In this document: piece after piece, positions 59,684 to 64,000 of the stretch
Layout: each line of letters opens with the position of its first letter
Position numbering within the stretch: position 1 is the first letter of the stretch
DNA from: Wenzhouxiangella sp. AB-CW3
GTDB lineage: Bacteria > Pseudomonadota > Gammaproteobacteria > Xanthomonadales > Wenzhouxiangellaceae
Reading direction: 5' to 3'
Length of the DNA stretch: 64,000 bases
NCBI RefSeq assembly: GCF_014725735.1
Contig: NZ_CP061368.1
Location: 3,780,698-3,844,697, forward strand
The notes under the pieces: generated by a model
The model's database searches: none
What the model was told of the DNA's origin: nothing
What the model saw: the letters and a program-made list of their open reading frames with translations, nothing else
Position numbers and translations under genes: made by a program

Positions 59684-61315
59684 TCAATGGCTGAGTGGTC
59701 GCAGACACCAACCTTGTTCGGTGGCCAGCAGGTGATCGGTCAGATCAAGCTGGTTGAGAAAGCGGTCGTCATGCGAGACCACCATCATCAGGCCCTGATA
59801 GCCAGACAACATGTGTTCCAGTGCCTGAACGGAAGGCAGGTCAAGATGATTGTCGGGTTCATCAAGCAGCAGCAAGGGTGGTGGGGGCTCGGCGTAAAGG
59901 ACACAGGCAAGCGCAGCCTTGAGCTGTTCGCCACCGCTTAGGCGGCAGAACGGCAGGTTGATTCTGGCGGCATCCAGCCCCAGGTGCGCCAGACGCATGC
60001 ATAGGTCGCTGCGGGCCGCCTGTTGATTGTTGGCTCTCAGTTGTTCAAGCACGGACTCATGCGGGTTCATGTTGTCAAAACGCTGGTCGAGAAAAGCATG
60101 GGTCGAGGGAAGCTGGCACTGACCGGCCAGAGGAGCAATCCGCCCGGCAAGCATGCGCAGCAATGTGGATTTGCCACAGCCATTGGGCCCCAGCACACCA
60201 ATGCGTTGACGGCCCGAAAGGGTCATGCTGATTCGGCTGGTGGGTTCGGTCAGATAGGGCAGCACCACGTCATCGAGGTGAACCACCCGGCGCCTGACAG
60301 GTGCGGTCACTGGAAGGGAGTGCAGGGAGATTCTGTCTTCGTTGTCCACCTGACCGGCGGCCTTTTTTACTGCTTCATCGAGTTGCTCCCGACGAGCATT
60401 CTGCGTGCGGCTTAGCGAACCGGCGGTCGCTTCGCTGCGGTTTTTCTGACCATCCAGCAGAATGCGCGCCTGATTGGCCGTCTTGGCATCGCGCTGGCCG
60501 CTGGCCAGTTTTCTTTGCTGGCGTTCATGTTGCTGTTGCATGTTACGCCGGGCTTGCTGTCGCTGATGTTTGCGTTGATCGAGAAGCTGCTGGGCGCGGG
60601 AGCGTTCCTGCGCCTTGCTTTGGGCGTAGAAGTCGTAGTTGCCGCCGTAGCGAGTCAGTCCCCGGGGAGAGAGTTCCAGGATATGGTCCATGGCATTGAG
60701 CAACTGACGGTCATGACTGATGACCATCAGTCCCTTTGGCCAGCGCCTGAGCTGCTCGATCAGATGTCGTCGATTGTCGCGATCCAGATGATTGCTGGGT
60801 TCGTCAAGAATCAGGTAGTCCGCGCCGGACAGCTGGCTGCCGATCAGGGCAAGACGCATGCACTGTCCGCCACTGAGGCGGCTGATCAGAGATCTTGAAT
60901 CGAGATGGCCCAGGTCGCTTTCTTCAAGCGCATGATGCAGGCGCTGGCGGATATCCCAATGTTCGTCCAGGGCATCGAAATCGCTGGCCGCCGTGCTGCC
61001 CGATTCAATGCGCTCAAGCGCGTCGAGCAAGTGGCGCAAGCCCGTCAGGTCGGCCACCGTTGCATCCGGCGGAAAGGTGACCTGCTGAGCGAGATAATGC
61101 ACCGTTCCGCTTCGCAGGGAATGACCGGACGTCGGTTGGATCTGTCCGGCCAGAATTCTGGCCAGCAGTGTCTTGCCCACACCATTGCGGCCGACCAATC
61201 CGGCGGTGCCGATACCAAAGTGTTCGGTCAACCCGGAAAACAGCATCCGGCCGTTGGGCAGGACGTAAGAGACATCTTTGAGGGCGAGGCTGGCGTCGTT
61301 CATGCGCAATTCCAT
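59684..61315 (-). CDS. ABC-F family ATPase
   Basis: 543 residues, two ABC domains without membrane parts: Walker A GRNGVGKT and GPNGCGKS, signatures LSGGQ and LSGGE, Walker B LILDEPSNHLD and LLLLDEPDNHLD. Between them lies a long Gln/Arg-rich linker (KHQRQQARRNMQQQHERQQRK), longer than in many ABC-F proteins. ABC-F proteins act on the ribosome (E-site), some giving antibiotic protection. Placed between yidC and mnmE. Alternative start ATG 61303. Confidence 0.9.
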   Translation of the reverse strand: MELRMNDASLALKDVSYVLPNGRMLFSGLTEHFGIGTAGLVGRNGVGKTLLARILAGQIQPTSGHSLRSGTVHYLAQQVTFPPDATVADLTGLRHLLDALERIESGSTAASDFDALDEHWDIRQRLHHALEESDLGHLDSRSLISRLSGGQCMRLALIGSQLSGADYLILDEPSNHLDRDNRRHLIEQLRRWPKGLMVISHDRQLLNAMDHILELSPRGLTRYGGNYDFYAQSKAQERSRAQQLLDQRKHQRQQARRNMQQQHERQQRKLASGQRDAKTANQARILLDGQKNRSEATAGSLSRTQNARREQLDEAVKKAAGQVDNEDRISLHSLPVTAPVRRRVVHLDDVVLPYLTEPTSRISMTLSGRQRIGVLGPNGCGKSTLLRMLAGRIAPLAGQCQLPSTHAFLDQRFDNMNPHESVLEQLRANNQQAARSDLCMRLAHLGLDAARINLPFCRLSGGEQLKAALACVLYAEPPPPLLLLDEPDNHLDLPSVQALEHMLSGYQGLMMVVSHDDRFLNQLDLTDHLLATEQGWCLRPLSH

Positions 61316-61519
61316 AAATAGAGATGTCGCGATCCCGGCCCCTTGAGGAGGGGCTGCGATACAGTCCGGCCGTCAAAACGGCGACGACATCAAGTGCGCA
61401 TTGGACGAGAACCTCTTTCGGAAGTGGAAATACGTTGAATAGTTTACAGGCGACCCAGGCCACGTGGATAGGCCACGTGGCCATTTCTGGCCGGGTCGGC
61501 GGTGGCCGACCTCAAGCGG

Positions 61520-63247
61520 CTATCGCTTCTTGGCGGCTTCTTCCAGGTCCAGCCGACGCAGAATGTACCACTGCTGGGCCAGCGAGACACCGGCGTTGGT
61601 CGCCCAGTACAGCACGAGTCCGGCCGGGAACAGGGCGAACAGGAAGGCAAACACCACGGGCAGCGACATCATGATCTTTCGCTGCATTGGGTCCATGCCA
61701 CCGGTGGGCATGAGTCGCTGCGTGACGATCATGAAGATGCCGTTGAGAATCGGCAGGATGAAGTATGGATCCGGTCGACTCAGATCGGGCACCCACAGGA
61801 ACGAGGTCTGCCTGAGTTCGACCGATTCAAGCAGCACCCAGTACAGCGAGATGAAGATTGGTATCTGCACCAGGATGGGCAGACAGCCACCCAGCGGGTT
61901 GACCTTTTCTTTCTTGTATATCTCCATCATGGCCTGACCGAACTTCTGGCGGTCATCGCCATAACGCTCCTTGAGCTGCTGGATTCTCGGCTGCAGTTTC
62001 CGCAGCTTGCCCATGGATCGGAACTGGGCTTCGGTAAGCTTGTAGAACAGCAGCTTGATCAGCAGGGTCAGCACGACAATGGACCAGCCCCAGTGCTGAA
62101 TGACCATGTGAATCTTGTCGAGCACCCAGAACAGCGGCTGCGAAAGAATTCGGAACCAGCGATAGTCGACGGTCAGGCGCAGGCCAGGAGCCACCTCGTC
62201 GAGGCGGTTCTGAAGTTTTGGTCCAGCATACAAGCGCGCGTTGAAACGATAACTGTCACCGTCGGGCACGCTGACCTGCGGCGAAGTGGCGGCCAGGATG
62301 AAGCGCGGCAGTCGTTCACTGGTGACATGCCGGGTCGTGTAGCGATGACGCTGGTCGGCCGGCGGAATCCAGGCGGCGACGAAGTAGTGCTGGATCATCG
62401 CGGCCCAGCCCTGATCGAAAGTGCCTTCGAACGGTCTCGACTCAATGTCGTTCCAGCTGATTTTCTTCAGGGCATCGTCGGGGTTGTAGACCGCCGCGCC
62501 GTTGTAGCTGAAACGTTCGGGATTGGTGAAGGCAAAGCCGGCATCGGAGAAGTCTGGTCGGGTGCGCTGTAACTGGACGTAGCGCGCACCGCGCCAGGTT
62601 TCGCCACTGTGGTTGATGATCTCGATATCGAGATCGACCACGTAGTCGCCCCGGTGGAAGATCCAAGTGGCCACCACTTCCAGTCCGCTGTTGTCCTGCC
62701 AGGTCAGGGGTACCTCGAGCCTGTCCTCCCCTTCGGCCAGTTCGTAGTAGTCACGCTCGAACTCCCAGCGACTGCGGTGATTGGGCGCGGGATGCTGACC
62801 ACTGAGCAGGCCGGCCTGGGCAACATAGATTTCCGGCAGTTCTTCGACCAGCAGGGTAAACGGCTCGTTGGGCTGATCGACACTGACCGGGTATTGCTTC
62901 AGGCGCAGATCGACCAGGGTGCCGCCGTTGGCATCGAGGTCGACCGAGAGGACATCGGTGCTGATTTCGATCCGCCGGCTGGCGCGGATCTCGGCCTGCC
63001 GGGGCCGTTCCGGGTCGTCGGTTTCGGTCGTGTCTTCAAAATCGGGGACATCCGGCAGATCCGGGGCATCGGTCGTTTCCAGCGCGTCCGGAACATCGGT
63101 CGGTGCCCTTCGTGGCGGCTCGTCGGTTTCGGCAGGCCGGGTATCATCGGCGGGCTGGCGCGGCGGCGCGTAGTCGCTCTGCCATTCCATGTAGATCAGG
63201 AACCCGAGCAGGGCGAGGATGAGAATGAAAAATGTTCTTGTATTCAT
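61520..63247 (-). CDS. yidC: Membrane protein insertase YidC
   Basis: 575 residues. N-terminal anchor (FILILALLGFLIYMEW), an acidic Pro/Asp/Thr-rich linker (~28-75) longer than usual, the periplasmic beta-sandwich, then the insertase core with YRWFRILSQPLFWVLDKIHM, LRKLQPRIQQLKERYGDD and MEIYKKEKVNPLGGCLPILVQIPIFISLYWVL. Inserts and folds inner-membrane proteins. ATG at 63247 overlaps the rnpA stop. Confidence 0.96.
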   Translation of the reverse strand: MNTRTFFILILALLGFLIYMEWQSDYAPPRQPADDTRPAETDEPPRRAPTDVPDALETTDAPDLPDVPDFEDTTETDDPERPRQAEIRASRRIEISTDVLSVDLDANGGTLVDLRLKQYPVSVDQPNEPFTLLVEELPEIYVAQAGLLSGQHPAPNHRSRWEFERDYYELAEGEDRLEVPLTWQDNSGLEVVATWIFHRGDYVVDLDIEIINHSGETWRGARYVQLQRTRPDFSDAGFAFTNPERFSYNGAAVYNPDDALKKISWNDIESRPFEGTFDQGWAAMIQHYFVAAWIPPADQRHRYTTRHVTSERLPRFILAATSPQVSVPDGDSYRFNARLYAGPKLQNRLDEVAPGLRLTVDYRWFRILSQPLFWVLDKIHMVIQHWGWSIVVLTLLIKLLFYKLTEAQFRSMGKLRKLQPRIQQLKERYGDDRQKFGQAMMEIYKKEKVNPLGGCLPILVQIPIFISLYWVLLESVELRQTSFLWVPDLSRPDPYFILPILNGIFMIVTQRLMPTGGMDPMQRKIMMSLPVVFAFLFALFPAGLVLYWATNAGVSLAQQWYILRRLDLEEAAKKR

Positions 63248-63591
63248 GGGTCGACGCTGAACCGCTGCCACAACTGATCGAGTGCATCACGCAGTTCGGG
63301 CGGTGTCAGCCCGGCGGCGGCTGGACGCGCCACCACTACGTAATCCATGGTCTTCAGTTGCGTTCGCTGATGACGAAAGCTTTCCCTGATCTGGCGGCGA
63401 ATGCGATTACGCACCACCGCCCTGTTCGAGACCCGGCGCGACACGGCCATGCCCAGTCGGGCGAATTCGGCCGGCGCGTAGTGGATCGTGAAAAACCGGT
63501 TGCTCCGAGCCTTCCGGGTCGCGAAGACCCGGGAAAACTGGGGCCCGGTCAGCAACCGCGCCTGGCGCGGCAGACCCTGCCGGCCGGGCAT
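63244..63591 (-). CDS. rnpA: Ribonuclease P protein component
   Basis: 115 residues. RNase P protein signature VSRRVSNRAVVRNRIRRQIRESFR binds the RNA subunit and pre-tRNA leader. Start ATG 63591, 8 nt after the rpmH stop. The TGA overlaps the yidC ATG, so yidD, commonly found between rnpA and yidC, is absent here. Confidence 0.95.
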   Translation of the reverse strand: MPGRQGLPRQARLLTGPQFSRVFATRKARSNRFFTIHYAPAEFARLGMAVSRRVSNRAVVRNRIRRQIRESFRHQRTQLKTMDYVVVARPAAAGLTPPELRDALDQLWQRFSVDP

Positions 63592-63599
63592 CCGGTCGC

Positions 63600-63746
63600 T
63601 TACCGGCCGGCGGTGGAGGCCAGGCGCTTGCGACCCTTGGCACGGCGTGCGTTGATCACGGCGCGACCAGAACGCGTGGCCATGCGGGCCCGGAAACCGT
63701 GGCGACGCAGGCGCTTGATTCGACTTGGCTGAAAAGTACGTTTCAT
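63600..63746 (-). CDS. rpmH: 50S ribosomal protein L34
   Basis: 48 residues: [20 protein letters not shown], then [21 protein letters not shown]. The usual L34 is 44-47 residues. Start ATG 63746. First gene of the rpmH-rnpA-yidC cluster, which in gammaproteobacteria usually lies beside dnaA and oriC. Confidence 0.97.
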   Translation of the reverse strand: MKRTFQPSRIKRLRRHGFRARMATRSGRAVINARRAKGRKRLASTAGR

Positions 63747-64000
63747 GATTGATTCCGTCAGTGCTTGAAGACGAGTAAGATGGGTCGGCGACCGGAGCTG
63801 TCCGTGGATGCGGAAAAGCTCGCGCGGCGAAACCCTAACAAAAGGCGTCAAGAATAGCGTGATATGCGCTATTCTGTCAATCAATCCGAGCTTCTCAAAT
63901 GCCGTTCGCGCCGCTGCTGGATCATGCGGGCGCGGCGGGCCGGCAATTGGCCGGATGACGGGGTGATTTTAGTGCGCAACACGACTAGACTTGAGGGCTT
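63747..64000. other. Non-coding leader beyond rpmH, up to window edge
   Basis: No gene is seen. This should hold the rpmH promoter. I saw no clear cluster of DnaA boxes (TTATCCACA-like), so the origin, if near, lies further right. AATAGCG-TGATA-TGCGCTATT near 63853-63876 is a small dyad. Confidence 0.4.

Noticed and set aside
63747..64000. Replication origin next to rpmH
   Set aside because: Gene order suggests it is near, but no DnaA-box cluster or AT-rich unwinding region was seen inside the window.
1..64000. tRNA or rRNA genes
   Set aside because: I saw no convincing cloverleaf or rRNA sequence; a covariance search would be decisive.

Overview
The window looks like the chromosome of a GC-rich gammaproteobacterium, probably of the Xanthomonadales/Lysobacterales type; this is judged from family content and gene order, not from a search. 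Two blocks of ordinary chromosomal genes flank about 37-40 kb of accessory DNA. That accessory block is a sedentary chromosomal integron heavily invaded by a group IIC intron and by insertion sequences.

Left flank (1-5.8 kb): a lipoprotein phosphodiesterase, a LivJ-type binding protein, a CDGSH/glutamate-synthase-like fusion protein, a small membrane protein and an EamA exporter. From about 5.95 to 9.1 kb come small unknown genes, an IS5-family element and a DUF2007 gene, which may be the eroded far end of the array.

Integron (about 9.1-47.2 kb): intI lies at 46247-47224 (+), with the attI core at about 45998-46004. The cassettes run leftwards on the minus strand. I count 21 attC sites, one of them half deleted. 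Cassette cargo includes DUF2971, two GNAT acetyltransferases, a restriction-modification pair (HTH-C5 methylase plus HNH nuclease), DUF4160/DUF2442, an inverted ParE-type toxin-antitoxin pair, HicAB, a class D beta-lactamase, a duplicated TonB-C-like secreted protein, a VOC protein and many small membrane proteins. Seven copies of one 1837-nt group IIC intron each sit at the identical position in the R' core (GT|T) of seven attC sites, in the same orientation as the cassettes. Intron copies 6 and 7 were later hit by IS3-family (twice) and IS21-family elements. IS5, ISL3 and IS4 elements interrupt cassette genes, and their target duplications let the original genes be reconstructed. The introns fall into two sequence sublineages with mosaic positions, and one intron-plus-cassette unit of 2332 bp is tandemly duplicated.

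Right flank (47.3-64 kb): hemL-thiE, rubredoxin, a CpdA-like phosphoesterase, DUF192, rep helicase, a LysR regulator divergent from an EamA exporter, a glutathionyl-hydroquinone reductase, a fructosamine-kinase family gene, a CBS protein, and then mnmE, an ABC-F ATPase, yidC, rnpA and rpmH on the minus strand. The rpmH end suggests that dnaA/oriC lies near or beyond the right edge.

The most unusual part is the intron-integron combination. Retroelement copies split the recombination site one base from where the integrase cuts, which should freeze cassettes in DNA while splicing could still rejoin the cassette transcript. I have not run alignments, structure predictions or database searches; calls rest on reading motifs, junctions and repeats directly.
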